Origin: Pomphorhynchus laevis
Taxonomy: Eukaryota > Acanthocephala > Palaeacanthocephala > Echinorhynchida > Pomphorhynchidae
Reading direction: 5' to 3'
DNA: 64,000 bases
Assembly (NCBI GenBank): GCA_012934845.2
Contig: WNNJ02000390.1
Coordinates: 91,435 to 155,434, forward strand
The translations under genes were made by a program, and so were the position numbers. A model generated the notes under the pieces. That model did not search any database. It was not told the origin of the DNA and worked only from the letters and a program-made list of their open reading frames with translations. How positions within the stretch are numbered: the stretch's first letter is position 1; the number at the start of each line of letters is the position of its first letter. Shown in pieces: positions 48,300 through 59,640 of this stretch.

Positions 48300-50147
48300 G
48301 AAAAAAGTAGTTCAGCAATAATAATTGTCACGTATAGTTATTTCCTGCGAAGATGCTTCTCTTTTTATCCACATGCTCAGCGCATTCCGTAATGATTTGT
48401 ACTGTGCCATAGACACGATCGAATTAGGCAATCGGTTCCATAGGTTTACCGCTCTGTGAGATAATCGCAAATATCTATGACATTTCCCGTGTGATTGAAC
48501 AACAACTGATAAAGTGTGTCCTCTGTGGATCGGACGATCATTTAGAATAACGGATTCCGATGAATAAGCAGGAAAGACATAGATCATTCGCCGTAACTGT
48601 AATAAATCATTGTACACATATCTCTTGTAAACTGAAGTAATATTTAGTTGGCTTAGTCTATCACAGTAGGCGATGTTCCGAAGACCAGAACATAGCTTGG
48701 AAAATCGGAGAAGAATCTTTTTTAATTGATTTATTTCACCACGCGTAGAAGAAAAAGTCGCCGGCGAAGCATAATCAATGATTGGTCTGATCAAACGCCT
48801 TATATAATAGTGAGAACTGAGACGGTTGAAGCGAACTAAAGGTATTTTTGATCATGTAAATACTTTTCTTCGACATGTTGCATATGTTTTAAGTATTGAA
48901 GCCGGTTTTAAACGAATTCTGAACAATAATCCCAAGATCCTTTGTATACGAATTTGTGGGAATAATTTCACCGCAAACAGAATAATCATTTGGTAAATCA
49001 CTACGACTAAATCTGAGGTGGACACATTTAGTAATGTTAATCATGATTCCGATCAGTTCGCTCTACCTATTGACCATATTTATGTCATCTTGTAAGTGTT
49101 GCATATCGGCATGGCATGTTATGACATTCCATATTTTAAGATCATCCGCGAATGCTAATTTTTTACATTTTAGAGAGCGTAGCAAACTATTCAGAAATAT
49201 GACGAATAATAATGGACCCAACACCGATCCCTGAGGAACACCCATTGATAAATTTGATGATCTAGATAGACAATTTCCAACTCGAACTCTGAAAGAACGA
49301 TAGAAAAGCGTCCCGACTGAAGTCGAAATACACAACATCAACAGCATTACCCTGCGCAACTGCATCAACCCATGATTCGCGTGATCATAAAAGATTAGAC
49401 ATGCAAGAACGTCCAGGACGAAAACCATGTTGCGAATTATCTAATAAGTTCGATGATTCAAGATAGGATAGTAATCGCCGATACAATATGCGCTCTAACA
49501 TCTTACATACGACACTTGTAAGGCTTATTGCTCTATAATTTTCAGGATTGTGACGATCTCCTTTTTTTGTGGACTGGCACTACAGTGGCGATTTTCCAAT
49601 CTAACGGTAGAATTGACTTAGCTAGTGATAGTTGAAACAAATAAGCTAACGGTGAAGCAATAAATGTTGATAATATCTTTAGTATCTGGGGATGTAATCC
49701 ATCCGGACCAGGTGATGAATGTCGTAAAGAATTTAACTCACTATAAACCTCCTCGGTAGTAACATCAAAATAACTTCGTGAATGGCTTACACGAGATTGC
49801 TGGTTAATTTCTGTGTTATTAGTTACGAGTTGAAAAGTCGACGCAAACATGTCGGCTACATCTTGAGGCGATGTGATAAAGTTATCATTAATACGAAGAG
49901 ACGAAATCGCAGGAGGAATTGTCCTATTTCTACGTATGTGAGCCCAAAATCGTTTTGGTGCACTATGAAAATCCGCAGCTATTCTCATTTCGTAGTTAAA
50001 TTTTTTGCGTTTTTTAAGCTTTTCGAAAAAGTTACGACAATTGACGTATTCCTGTCGATAAGTATTGTCCTTGCAGCTTAATTTAAACAGTCGGACCCAC
50101 CGAAAGACCCACCAAATTATCGGGATTGCGTTCACTTGATCCAACAA
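48300..50147 (-). mobile_element. LINE D (CR1/Jockey-like), RT half
   Basis: Right to left: YVNCRNFFEKLKKRKKFNY, ALRHSSPGPDG-like segment (LRHSSPGPDGLHPQILK), KIATVVPVHKK, a decayed stretch, RSFRVRVGNCLSRSS, MGVPQGSVLGPLLF (B), LAFADDLKIW (C), then MIRPIIDYASPATFSS, RGHTLSVVVQSHGKC and AVNLWNRLPNSIV. The endonuclease is missing. Motif A is decayed. Confidence 0.82.
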
Positions 50148-50318
50148 ATGTCAAAATCAAAGAAAACAACTAAAAGAGTTGGTCGGAAACTCACGTCCGC
50201 TAATACTGAGACTTATATTGATAAACAGATTGGTTGTGATAACAAAGATTGCAACGTTTGGAATCATGTATTAATTCCAATCACATATGACTTCTGCTGT
50301 GCTGCGCATGTTGAATAA
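50136..50318 (+). mobile_element. Orphan LINE ORF1 N-terminus
   Basis: Starts MSKSKKTTKRVGRKL, then QIGCDNKDCNVWNHVLI and YDFCCAAHVE, the same finger as in LINEs A-C. Only about 60 codons remain before a fold-back. It points away from LINE D. Confidence 0.75.
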
Positions 50319-50333
50319 CATGCGCAGCACAGC
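50296..50333. repeat. Perfect 17-bp hairpin at LINE junction
   Basis: gctgtgctgcgcatgtt 50296-50312 and its exact reverse complement 50317-50333, loop gaat. The left arm is part of the orphan ORF1, and the right arm borders the oppositely oriented LINE ORF1. Confidence 0.9.
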
Positions 50334-51060
50334 CTAAGAATATGCGCATACTAAGAACTTTAGTATTTCTAAATCAGATATTCGGTCTTCTTTTTTGACA
50401 GTCAAGACAGCTGCGACAAAACTATCAGGTTTAGGCTTTGCGTACCTATGATGCTTTTGGAAGTCCTTGAAGAATGAACATTTTTTTCTACAATGCGGGA
50501 TGCTCACCTCCGCAGTTAGTGTTACAAGGTTTACTTTCACATTTATTCGGATGGATAGTAGATAAGCCGCAAACCCCGCATTTATGGGGCAAAGAGCGTC
50601 CCCCTGACCAATGCTCCCACTGGTATCAATTGTTGCAGTGGGGGACGTTAATGCGTCAGTCTCCATAATAGAGAATTTGAGGATGTACCCCTATAAGGGG
50701 GTTACAGAGTGAAATCGTTAGACTCTGAGCTACATCTACCGGGGCGTTGCAAAACGCTACCGGTGTGGGGAAGCCTTTATTACTTTTAACAAAGCGTAAG
50801 TTTGATATTTTGTATTCATTTTCTAGATTGGCGATATCTTCATCCGAAATGAAGGGCGGTATGTTCTTAGTTTTCAACGATGCGAGAATAGGTCTAGATG
50901 ACATTGAAGCTAAATCCGGGTGCTTACCTTTGAAATATTCTATATAGGAATTAGCCAAATCAGGCGTAGTTAAAGAAATTTTAATTTCCGCCTCGTAATA
51001 TTGTATTGTATTAAATAAAATTCTCTTTTTTGTATCGCTTTGCAAATTCTCTCATGAAGA
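50334..51060 (-). mobile_element. LINE ORF1 fragment, zinc-knuckle type
   Basis: 51045-50656: IKISLTTPDLANSYIEYFKG, KNIPPFISDEDIANLENEYK, VKSNKGFPTPVAFC (RRM-like). 50666-50334 keeps traces of the knuckle region and ends KKEDRISDLEILKFL, like 43560-44403. Probably ORF1 of LINE D. Confidence 0.7.
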
Positions 51061-51880
51061 TATTAAACAGATTATTTATTTCAAGAGGAATAGCAGCTTT
51101 GTAATTACTAGATTGACAGGCTTTGACACTGAGGGGGGGTCCCCTCCAGAATATTTCCAATAACAGTTAAATCTTTACTTACTTGATTTGTTTCATTGTC
51201 AGGAACAATCGTTGTTGAGGAATCTTTTGAACGCTCCATCATCGTTAAATTTTGTTCTTTTTAATATGGAACTGTTTCTAACTCACAGGCATCTCATATA
51301 TTATCATACAATCAGCATCAAGCATTTGTTGGATGCTCAGTGAAGCCTGATTATTTGTGACAACTTAAAAAACGCGTCATTAAATAGATGAGGTGAAAAA
51401 CCGTTTGCAACAGAGTAGCCTTAAAACACTGTAGTAAATTCTTCCGTGATAAAACGAATTATATATAACCACGAAATTTCTCGAAGCTAGAATGATCAGT
51501 AGTGGCTGTTTCTTCGCGTGATGATCATATAAACCTAGCTCTCTGAGGAGTCTGATGTAAAATTGATCTGACGAAGATGGCTGTTCTAATTGATGAATGA
51601 ATAAAAAAGTGTTTCACTATAGTAGTAAAAGAATGAAGTGTTGAGTAATTGTGTTAAACAAACGACGGATTATCGGAGAACACTTATAAAATGTTAAGAT
51701 GAGCATTTGGTCAATTTCATTTGTTGGAGTTCTAACTCTTCGAGCACGGTTATTTTACAAGAGTGCTTAGAATAATTGAAACATCCGCAACCTGGGAGCA
51801 ACATTGCTGACGAATTCTAGCACATCGCAGTAAAGTTTTCACATTTGGACTACAGAAATACGAAAGTTGAATTTCTACTC
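51061..51880. other. Spacer, nothing firmly recognised
   Basis: No LINE motif. It may hold decayed upstream exons of the ankyrin relic, but I could not show this. Confidence 0.35.
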
Positions 51881-51889
51881 AAAATACCA

Positions 51890-52800
51890 GCGATGTAGAA
51901 TTAAACAATTCAGGTGAAGATACCCCACTGATGCTTGCTATAAGTTCCATAGATATCGAAAAGGTGGTAATGCCCACTGCTCACTGTTGAAGTCCTAATA
52001 ACGTGGATTCGGCAGGCAATAGTTTAATTGGAAGTGCAATCTTGAGCGAAAATAGATCTCAAGTACCTATTACAATATGGACTAAATCCAAATTTATGCT
52101 ACAATGAAGCTGAACTAAATCCAAATTTATGTTACCGGATATAAGAAGCTATTATGTTGCCAGCTGAAATACAAGTTAGTCTAAGAGGTCCGGAAATATC
52201 TCAACGAAATGAAATTCAACCGACTACCAACAAGACGATTTCAATGCATCATTTCAATCTGATGGAGGACCACCATGTTTATCGTCAATATAGTGCATGC
52301 TGAGGGACGAAACAACGATGATACAGGGACGTCCACTGATGAGTCCTGCCCTGTGGAGTTGTCTGGACAGCATGCTTTCTGTCGTAGTGCGACCTGATAG
52401 CTGAAGCTATTATGTAGCCAGCTAAAATACAAGTTAGTCTAAGAGGTCCGGAAATATCTCAACAAAATGAAATTCAACCGACTACCAACAAGTCGATTTC
52501 AATGCTTCATTACAATGAAAATAGTCACAGTATGCTTTTACATTTGGCTACTCGTATGGATAGTATTCGGTAGGTTCGACTTCTGATTGAATATAATGCG
52601 AGCTATCAAATACAGTATACAGATGGTCAAGCTGCGATACACCTTGCAACGAGATTATGCAGAAATAGTTAGTTTCTAATTTTACCAAGAGATGATATGA
52701 ATCGTATAGATTTTGATCAATTGATACCACTTAACTACGCGAAACTATATGGATCTATTCAAGTTGAAAAACTTAAATGAGAAAAATGTATCAATGCAAC
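51890..52800 (+). pseudogene. Ankyrin-repeat gene relic
   Basis: Reads NSGEDTPLMLAISSIDIEKV, PNNVDSAGNSLIGSAILSEN, then near 52520 LLHLATRMDSIR*VRLLIEY, NASYQIQYTDGQAAIHLATR and LIPLNYAKLYGSIQVEKLK. These are ankyrin-like helix pairs (xTPLMLAI, LLHLAT, AAIHLAT). Several in-frame stops, so I call it a pseudogene. No retroelement part is fused to it, and no parent gene is in the window. Confidence 0.65.
52145..52511 (+). repeat. ~108-bp direct duplication inside ankyrin relic
   Basis: 52145-52252 recurs at 52403-52511 with few differences ('gtctaagaggtccggaaat' in both). The ~150 bp between them contain GGAC-GAAAC (52305-52313) and CTGATGA-GTCC (52336-52346), hammerhead-like boxes in permuted order. 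Confidence 0.8.
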
Positions 52801-52869
52801 ATGATTTATGGCTTGAACACGATCAATCATTCAAAGAATTTGATGGAGTCGAATAAACATGGTTGTTGA

Positions 52870-53144
52870 TGTCGTTCATTTCTAATTTGTTCTGTTTGCA
52901 AATTTCGTGAGAATTTATTATTTATCGTTAGAAATTAGCTGTATTAATTGACATAAAATTTGAAAAGTATAAAAAATTCTATTTCAACTCTTAACAATAT
53001 ATAGTGTTTCTCCGTATTGACTCAAAAGCTTAGTTACTGATTAGTATCATGTCATGAAAGCTTTTGAAGCTTTAGTAGATAGTCAATTGTTGGTTCATCG
53101 GATGTATGTTCGTTTGAGTGAATAATCCATTAACAATAAATTTA
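52870..53144. other. Spacer, nothing recognised
   Basis: Short AT-rich stretch between the ankyrin relic and a LINE tail. Confidence 0.35.
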
Positions 53145-53290
53145 TTTAACGCGGCAAATGCGTGCCAGCTGCACGCTTACAAGTCCACTATCAAAAAATG
53201 AAAAAGTCAAGCGGATAAATTGTTTTAATGGGATCGGATTTGGCGTTTGAAGCACGCAGGGAAGTTGATTGGCGTATATGAATGATTAGC
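53145..53290 (-). mobile_element. Diverged LINE C-like 3' tail
   Basis: The minus strand has 'tatacgccaatcaacttcc', 'tggacttgtaagcgtgc', 'ggcacgcatttgccgcg'. Tail hairpin present. Same subfamily as 30540-30695. Confidence 0.7.
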
Positions 53291-53474
53291 TGGATATTAA
53301 TCATATATTAACAGGAAGTTGTTAACGGGAGATTCCACAGAACAAACTTAAATATCGGAACTACAATTGCACAACGTTTTTGTACTGAAAACGGCAGTCA
53401 GCTTCCGAAAATTTGACTAATTTAATATATTAGTCAATTTATGAATAGTAAATTTATGAATAGTATAATAGTCT

Positions 53475-54365
53475 CGGGGCCTATCTGGGGCTACTGAGCG
53501 CGACCCCGGATTGCGGATAGGGGAGGAGCCTTCAGATATGAAGGTTAGCTACGACATAAGCAAACCCGTTTGCCGAATAAGTATCTGCGGACAATCAGTG
53601 GATGTGCTATGACGCAGGTGGATTCGGAGTTGGCACTCTTGATTCCTAAAAATTTCATCAATCAAACATGGGCTAGCACATTAATGTGGCGAGATGATCT
53701 TGCCATTAAATAAGGATTTGCCTTATCGAGTGCGGCGAACTCGGGTGGTATCCCAACCTACAACAAGCATCAATGAAAATGCACACGAAAAAAAAACTAC
53801 ATTTGCGAAATAAGCTAACAATTCTCGATCAAACTCATTTGGTGAGTCCAGCTAGACAAGCAATTTATGAGTCCCCAACCGGGATGCCATACTATCTTCC
53901 AAATCATTCTTCCGAAGCTCAAAAATGTTAAGGATTGCTACTATAAATGTGCGAACACTTTTGCAAAACGCTCAAACGATCCTATCGTTCAAAACTCTAG
54001 ATATTCATGACATCGACATATGTTGTGCAACTGGAAACAGATGTTGGGTGGACTTTGTGTCCTTGTCGATACTACACGATGCTCTTCTTGGACCAACGGA
54101 TGGTTCCGGCAGATGCCATATTTGTCATCTAGGTCTGATTGATTGGGGTCCAATTAAGGATAGAATTGCTTCTGTACGACAGAGGCAAAAATTCAAACTG
54201 GACTGTAATCTGTGCATATGGCTCAACAAATGCTACGGCTACTGCAAAGATTGAAGAATTCTATCAAAGACGATTAGACTTTGCTGGCAATTCCCTCGCG
54301 TGATCTTCTCGTGGTCGGATTTTCTAATGATCAACTTAGGTCTAGTGAATTGACCGCGCCCTTCG
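53475..54365 (+). mobile_element. RTE-like LINE 5' part (leader and endonuclease start)
   Basis: A GC-richer leader ('gagcgcgaccccggattgcg') precedes an open frame from 53925, MLRIATINVRTLLQNAQTIL then DIDICC, the start of an AP endonuclease. Later, in another frame, AYGSTNATATAKIEEFYQRR and DLLVVGFSNDQL resemble the 'YAPT...FY' and 'GDFN' region with the core mutated. Broken. Confidence 0.65.
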
Positions 54366-54384
54366 TTGAGAGACTGTATTAATA

Positions 54385-54845
54385 ATACAATAATTTATTT
54401 AACGTGGCAAATGCGTGCAAAATGCACGCTTACATGACCACTAACAAACAAAAAAAAGAACATCAAAAGTCACAGATTTAGTTAATTGTTGAAATGGAAT
54501 TGAATTTGGCGTTTGAAGTACGGCATAGATGTTGATTGGCGGATATGAATAGGCAGTTGATTCCACAAGAGAGGAGCAGCCACAACGAAGGAGCGGAAGC
54601 CAAAAGAGGTAGAGTAGATTGGGACATGTAAAAGAAGGGAATTACGGGAACGCAGAGCACAATACACAGTACGAGAATTGTCGAGAAAAGGAAGGTTGAG
54701 AAATAAAGGGGTATGAGAAGTTATAAGGCGAAAAGCAATGATAAGAAGACGAATTTGAACACGACAATAAATGGTAGGCCAATCAAGAGAAACAAGATAG
54801 TGGGATGTATGATCAAAACGACGAAGACGGAGGATATAGTTTAGT
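54385..54845 (-). mobile_element. LINE C' 3' end (minus copy)
   Basis: The minus strand has NSLLLHVPIYSTSFGFRSF, VVAAPLLWNQLPIHIRQST and a tail with hairpin gcgtgc/gcacgc (loop attttgc-like). A diverged LINE C relative, probably continuing at 55195-55690 after an insertion. Confidence 0.78.
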
Positions 54846-55194
54846 TTAGTTTATTAATTTTTTATATTTTATTTTATTTTTATTTTTGTTTGTTGTATTT
54901 GCTTTTTGTTTTTGTTTCTATTTATTTATTTATATATATAAGTACATAAGTACAGTTGGAAGGAACTAATTGCCTTAAGCAAGTTGGGAAGAGAAAATCT
55001 TCTTCCCAGCTGGAGGAAAATTTAAAAAATATAGAAAAAGAATCTTTAGTGCAAAAGAGGCTCTTGCCTATAAAGCAAGACTCTTTTGCACTTAAAGTAA
55101 GATGTAAAGAAAACCATAATCTTAACAAAAAATAAGAGAGATAGAGAGAGAAATAAGAAAAACTGTTCGAGGATAAATCTTCGAACGGTTTTTC
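54846..55194. other. Insertion with low-complexity and strong fold-backs
   Basis: T-rich 'attttatttttatttttg' runs, then fold-backs: 55048-55059 with 55081-55092 (12 bp, inner 6 bp also paired), and 'actgttcga' with 'tcgaacggt' near 55162-55188. It separates two parts of the minus LINE C' copy, so it may be an inserted non-autonomous element. No family recognised. Confidence 0.5.
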
Positions 55195-55690
55195 AAAAGA
55201 GATAATTTCTACCGAATCTCCTTCAAAAGCTTAGCTTTGAAAGATAAATTCAAAGCGGCTGAAACGTCGAAGATACATACAGGAACATAAGTCGATAGGG
55301 GGTCGGATACGGCGGATGTCACGGAGAATTAAGTTAGACGAGCGGACCTTGTCGCGGATGAAGGGTTTAAGGGAAAGGTGATAATCGAAATGGAATCCTA
55401 AGAAAGTGAGATTGTGGACTATGGGGATTATTGACGAGGCAAAGTATAGGGGGAGGAGATATGTTATGTTAACGGGGGAGGATCTACATTAGTTTAGACT
55501 TGTCTGGATTTAGAACGAGACGAAGATGGGTGAGACGTTTGTAGATAGAAAAAAGACAGTTGGAGTCAGAAATTTCGATATCGTGTATGCGATGTGTGGG
55601 TGCATGAGCATATATGATGATGTCATCGGCGTATTGCATGACGTTAAAGGAGTAAGGTTTATCGACGGCAACCATCGTTTATCGGTCAAT
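55195..55690 (-). mobile_element. LINE C' RT fragment (minus copy)
   Basis: KPYSFNVMQYADDIIIYAHA (motif C), HLRLVLNPDKSKLM and the downstream segment matching 'RIRPLIDFRSC', nearly the LINE C protein. It lies head-to-head with the plus-strand LINE C. Confidence 0.82.
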
Positions 55691-55708
55691 CGACGGCAAC
55701 CATCGTTT

Positions 55709-56731
55709 ATGGGTGGACGTAAGAAAACAACTAAGACCGACACCAACTATGGACAACTGCAAGTACAGTGCTCGATACACGACTGCAGCGTCTGGACAAC
55801 AATCACCTGCGACAAGAATAAGGCTAAAGAAGACTTCGTATGTGGTTTTTGTGCCAACAAACTAATATGCAACCTTTCCAATAAGCACATAACATCCAAC
55901 ACGTCAACTCAAACTACCCCCGTCGTTTCTAATGTCCTTTCTCCACCCACCGACCCTGCCACCATATACACTTCCCATTCCATGTCATCTTCACTCCCCG
56001 ACACCCCACGTCCCGTCCTTCCTGTCTCGTTTCTCAATAACTTGCATCCATCAATCAAAATCACCTCCACCAACCTCCACTATCCTTCCACTCATAACCT
56101 TTCCTCACATCGCTTGCCACCCTCTTTATTATCATTATCCTCTATGTATCCCGTCGTCAAACCAAATCCCTCCAAATCATCAACTGCCAGCTCTTCTATC
56201 GTGATCTCACCTACTCACGTCAGTCGTCCTCCTTTACGGAAGCGCTTTGCTTCTCGCGATCGTTGCGTCATTGTTACTAATATCACGCCTTCTAACTCCT
56301 TATCTCCACAAGCACGTCTGGACCACGATGTTTCCGCCTTCAGATCCATCCTCTCGTCTATTGTTCCTGCGGATAAACCATCCTTTTTCAAGGACATTTC
56401 TCCTGTCGCATTCATCCGTCTAAACAAATCTTCTCAATCTAATCCTTCCCAGCCCCCTCTCCTAAAAATTGTTTTCAAGCATCGCTCTCACGCGTCTTCT
56501 GTCCTCTCTCAACGATTCAAACTCATGTCATCTTCAACCACTCGAATTTTCCCCGATCGCGCCCCTTCCGAAATCGCTCAAATCTCTTCAGCCCGCATCG
56601 AAAAACGCCGTCGCGAGGAAAACGGCGAAACATCACTCTCCATCCGAAACATAGACGGAAATTTTCAAGTTGTCCACACCCGTCCAAAAATTCGATGGCG
56701 CTCCATCTCTCCTATGTGTCTTCTCCACTAG
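55709..56731 (+). CDS. LINE C ORF1 protein
   Basis: 340 residues from MGGRKKTTKTDTNYG. The frame is open upstream to 55526, but that part is antisense to LINE C', so I start at 55709. N-terminal finger QVQCSIHDCSVWTTI ... DFVCGFCANKL. A Ser/Thr/Pro-rich linker follows. C-terminal domain: DRCVIVTNITPSNSL, AFRSILSSIVPADKP, LLKIVFKHRSHA, ETSLSIRNIDGNFQVV. Expected to bind the element's RNA. No stop or frameshift. Confidence 0.88.
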   Translation: MGGRKKTTKTDTNYGQLQVQCSIHDCSVWTTITCDKNKAKEDFVCGFCANKLICNLSNKHITSNTSTQTTPVVSNVLSPPTDPATIYTSHSMSSSLPDTPRPVLPVSFLNNLHPSIKITSTNLHYPSTHNLSSHRLPPSLLSLSSMYPVVKPNPSKSSTASSSIVISPTHVSRPPLRKRFASRDRCVIVTNITPSNSLSPQARLDHDVSAFRSILSSIVPADKPSFFKDISPVAFIRLNKSSQSNPSQPPLLKIVFKHRSHASSVLSQRFKLMSSSTTRIFPDRAPSEIAQISSARIEKRRREENGETSLSIRNIDGNFQVVHTRPKIRWRSISPMCLLH

Positions 56732-59593
56732 TCTCTTTCGCCACAGCACACGGTTTCCGCCTCGGTCTCCTCAACACTAGATCTATTCTCAATAAATCCG
56801 ATCTTATCCTCAACCTATTCACCAAGCAATCCATCGATCTATTCTGCCTCACCGAATCCTGGCACTCAGATTCCGACGACCTTTCCATTCGCCGTCTGCT
56901 CTCTGCCGGTTGCTCCCTAGTCGAATCCGCCCGCCCCCTCAGCTCATGCCCTTCTAAATCCTCTAATCATGGCGGCATCGTCGCATTCGCGCGTCACCCA
57001 GCGTCTCTTCGCAAAATCAATCCCCCTTTCAGTCCTTGCTCTTTTGAATTGCTCACTTGTTGTTATTCTAACCCGATCACTCTAGATCTCGCCATTGTAT
57101 ACCGTCCTGGTTCATCAGCTCCTACAGCCTTATTTTTTACCGAACTCGCTGACCTCCTTTCTCATTGTTCTTTGTCCTCAATCCCTTCACTCGTTCTAGG
57201 CGACTTCAATATCCGCCTAGACCGCCCCTCTTCCACAGATTCCATCCGCTTCATCAACATTCTATCCAACTACAATTACAAACTAATCTCCACTGCCCCC
57301 ACACATATACTTGGCGGGGCACTCGACATCATCGCTGTCCCCGATCATTTTGCTGCCCACACCTCACTGTCCATCTCTGATCCTGGTCTATCCGATCACT
57401 TTCTTATCACCCTTGATCTCGCTCGCAACCACACCCCTCCTCACACATCTACAATCCTACGTCGCCCTTGGAGAAATCTTGACCTCTCCCTTCTCCGCTC
57501 TGCCTTACTCAAATCGTCTCTATCATTACCCACAATAACATATTCATCTCCTCACGATCTCGCCTTTCTTTTCGACTCTGAACTCACATCTACTCTCGAT
57601 ATTCTCTTGCCCTTCAAGTCTCACCCACACCGTCGCTTGCACCGTGCCCCATGGTTTGACATCCAATGCCTACTCTCAAAGCGTCGACTCCGCCATGCTT
57701 TTCGAGTCTATCACCGCTCTCTCAGACGCGATTTCCGCTCGATCACTCCGTCTTTCCGTGATTCCTATCTTGCTCTTCGCCGGTCTCATCTCCACCTACT
57801 ACGTACCAAATGCAACTCCTTCTGGCAGCATAAAATAATCACTTCATTCAACTCTAAGACTCTCTGGCATACTTTTAACTCAATCCTGGCTCGTTCCTCT
57901 ACGCCTTGCAACATCAATGCTAATGATTATTCGTCATTTCTCCAGACTAAAGTATCCACGCTGCTCTCTCACACCCCGGTCTCCATCCTATCCCACTCTG
58001 CCCAGTCTACTCTCATCCTTCCCGAACTCTTTCATCTTCTCCCTGTATCACCTACAGAAGTATCATCTGTCCTCATGTCCTTGCCCAACAAAACCTCACC
58101 TGCCGATCCCCTGCCTACCCACATATTAAAATCTATATGCTCATCGATATCCCCATTTCTCACAACCTTGTTTAACTCGTCCATCCGCAGTCGTATCTTC
58201 CCTTCACACTGGAAATCCGCAATCGTTCGTCCCCTCCTTAAGAAACAATCGCTCGACCCCTCCCTTCCTTCTAGCTATCGCCCCATTTCACTACTCCCTA
58301 CTCTTTCTAAGCTCTTAGAACGCCTCATCTTAATACAAATCAACGCTTATCTCTCCTCATCCAATCTGTACCCTCCTTTCCAATCCGCTTTCCGCTCTAA
58401 TCACTCGACAGAAATCGCATGCATAAAAGTGTACAACGACTTACTCATTTCTCGAGACAAGGCTCTATATAGTGTTCTCATCTCCCTCGACCTCTCCTCC
58501 GCATTCGACATTGTCGACCACTCCGTCCTCCTTTCTCGCCTTCGTTATGATTACGGCTTTTCTTCCTCCTCCGTAGCATGGTTCGCCTCATATCTATCCG
58601 ACCGTTCCTTTCGCGTCTGTTCTAATTCATCATCCTCCCCTCCCATCCCTATTTTTTGCGGGGTTCCACAAGGTTCAGTCCTAGGTCCCCTGCTTTTCTC
58701 TCTTTTGCTTGGCGATCTCTCTCCATTTATCAAACCTTACTCCTTTAACGTCATGCAATACGCCGATGACATTCTAATCTATGCTCATGCACCCGCACAT
58801 CGCATACACGATATCGGCATTTCTGCCTCCAACTGTCTTTCTTCTATCTACAAACGTCTCTCCAATCTCCATCTCGTTCTAAACCCCGAAAAGTCCAAAA
58901 TAATGTGGATCCTTCCCCGTAAACCAAGCATATCTCCTCCCATTGTATCTTTTGCCTCATCGATCATCCCTATAGTCCACAATCTCACTTTCTTAGGCTT
59001 CCATTTCGATGATCACCTTTCCCTTAAACCCTTCGTCCGTGACAAGGTCCGCTCGTCTAACTTAATTCTTCGTGACATCCGCCGTATCCGCCCCCTTATC
59101 GACTTCCGTTCTTGTATGTCTCTTCTTTCATCGCTTCTTTTCCCTAAAATCGATTACTGCCTTAGCCTTTTCGCCAATTCTCCAAAATCCATCATCCTAC
59201 CCCTACAACGAATAATCAACACCGCCGTTCGAGTGCTCTTTCGTCTCCGTCGCTTCGACCACACATCCACATATTTTGCCCAACTCTCCTGGACCCACCA
59301 TCCACATCCGCATCAAACTCCGCCTTCTTCTCGTTACTTTTCGTCTCATCGCTGTCGGCTCCCCATCGTTCATCAACCTTCCTTTCTTAGACGATACTCG
59401 CCCCACCTCGCTATCGCTTCGTTCCTGTCATACCCTCTTACTCCACGTTCCTAATTACTCCAACAACTACGGTCTCCGATCCTTCCTCGTCGCCGCCTCA
59501 CTCGCCTGGAATCAACTCTCTCTCGACGTCCGCCGCGCTCCCTCCTTTATCACATTCAAACACCTCCTCCGTTCACACCTTCTCGACACCTGA
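56695..59593 (+). CDS. LINE C ORF2 protein (endonuclease, reverse transcriptase)
   Basis: Endonuclease, residues 1-240: LGLLNTRSILNKSDLI, FCLTESWHSD, LVLGDFNIRLDRP, LSDHFLITLD. RT, about 470-760: SSYRPISLLPTLSKLLERL, SLDLSSAFDIVDHSVLL (A), CGVPQGSVLGPLLFSLLL (B), VMQYADDILIYAH (C), LNPEKSKIM. One extra base near 59293 (TGGACCC against TGGCCC in the other copies) shifts the frame. The original frame ends at 59454, while the conserved C-terminus (LAWNQLSLDVRRAP, FKHLLRSHLLDT) lies in the frame ending at 59593. Otherwise about 965 residues, usual for L2/CR1. Confidence 0.9.
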
Positions 59594-59624
59594 TTCACAG
59601 TTTTGTTTTGTTGTGGTCATGTAA

Positions 59625-59640
59625 GCGTGCGCTGGCACGC
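59625..59640 (+). other. LINE C 3' tail hairpin
   Basis: GCGTGC 59625-59630, loop gctg, GCACGC 59635-59640, just before 'atttgccacgtt'. The same stem with different loops is found at 24765-24780, ~23153, ~45463, ~54410 and ~53163. L2/CR1-type LINEs often use a 3'-end hairpin for RT recognition, so that role is inferred. Confidence 0.7.

Noticed and set aside
52301-52346. A complete hammerhead ribozyme in the ankyrin relic
   Set aside because: The boxes are in permuted order with only two bases between a possible cleavage triplet and CTGATGA, so stem I cannot form. Kept only as supporting pattern.
55526-55708. Extra 61 N-terminal residues for LINE C ORF1
   Set aside because: This stretch is antisense to the RT of the opposite LINE C' copy. 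The other ORF1s begin with MxKxxKTTK, equivalent to the Met at 55709.
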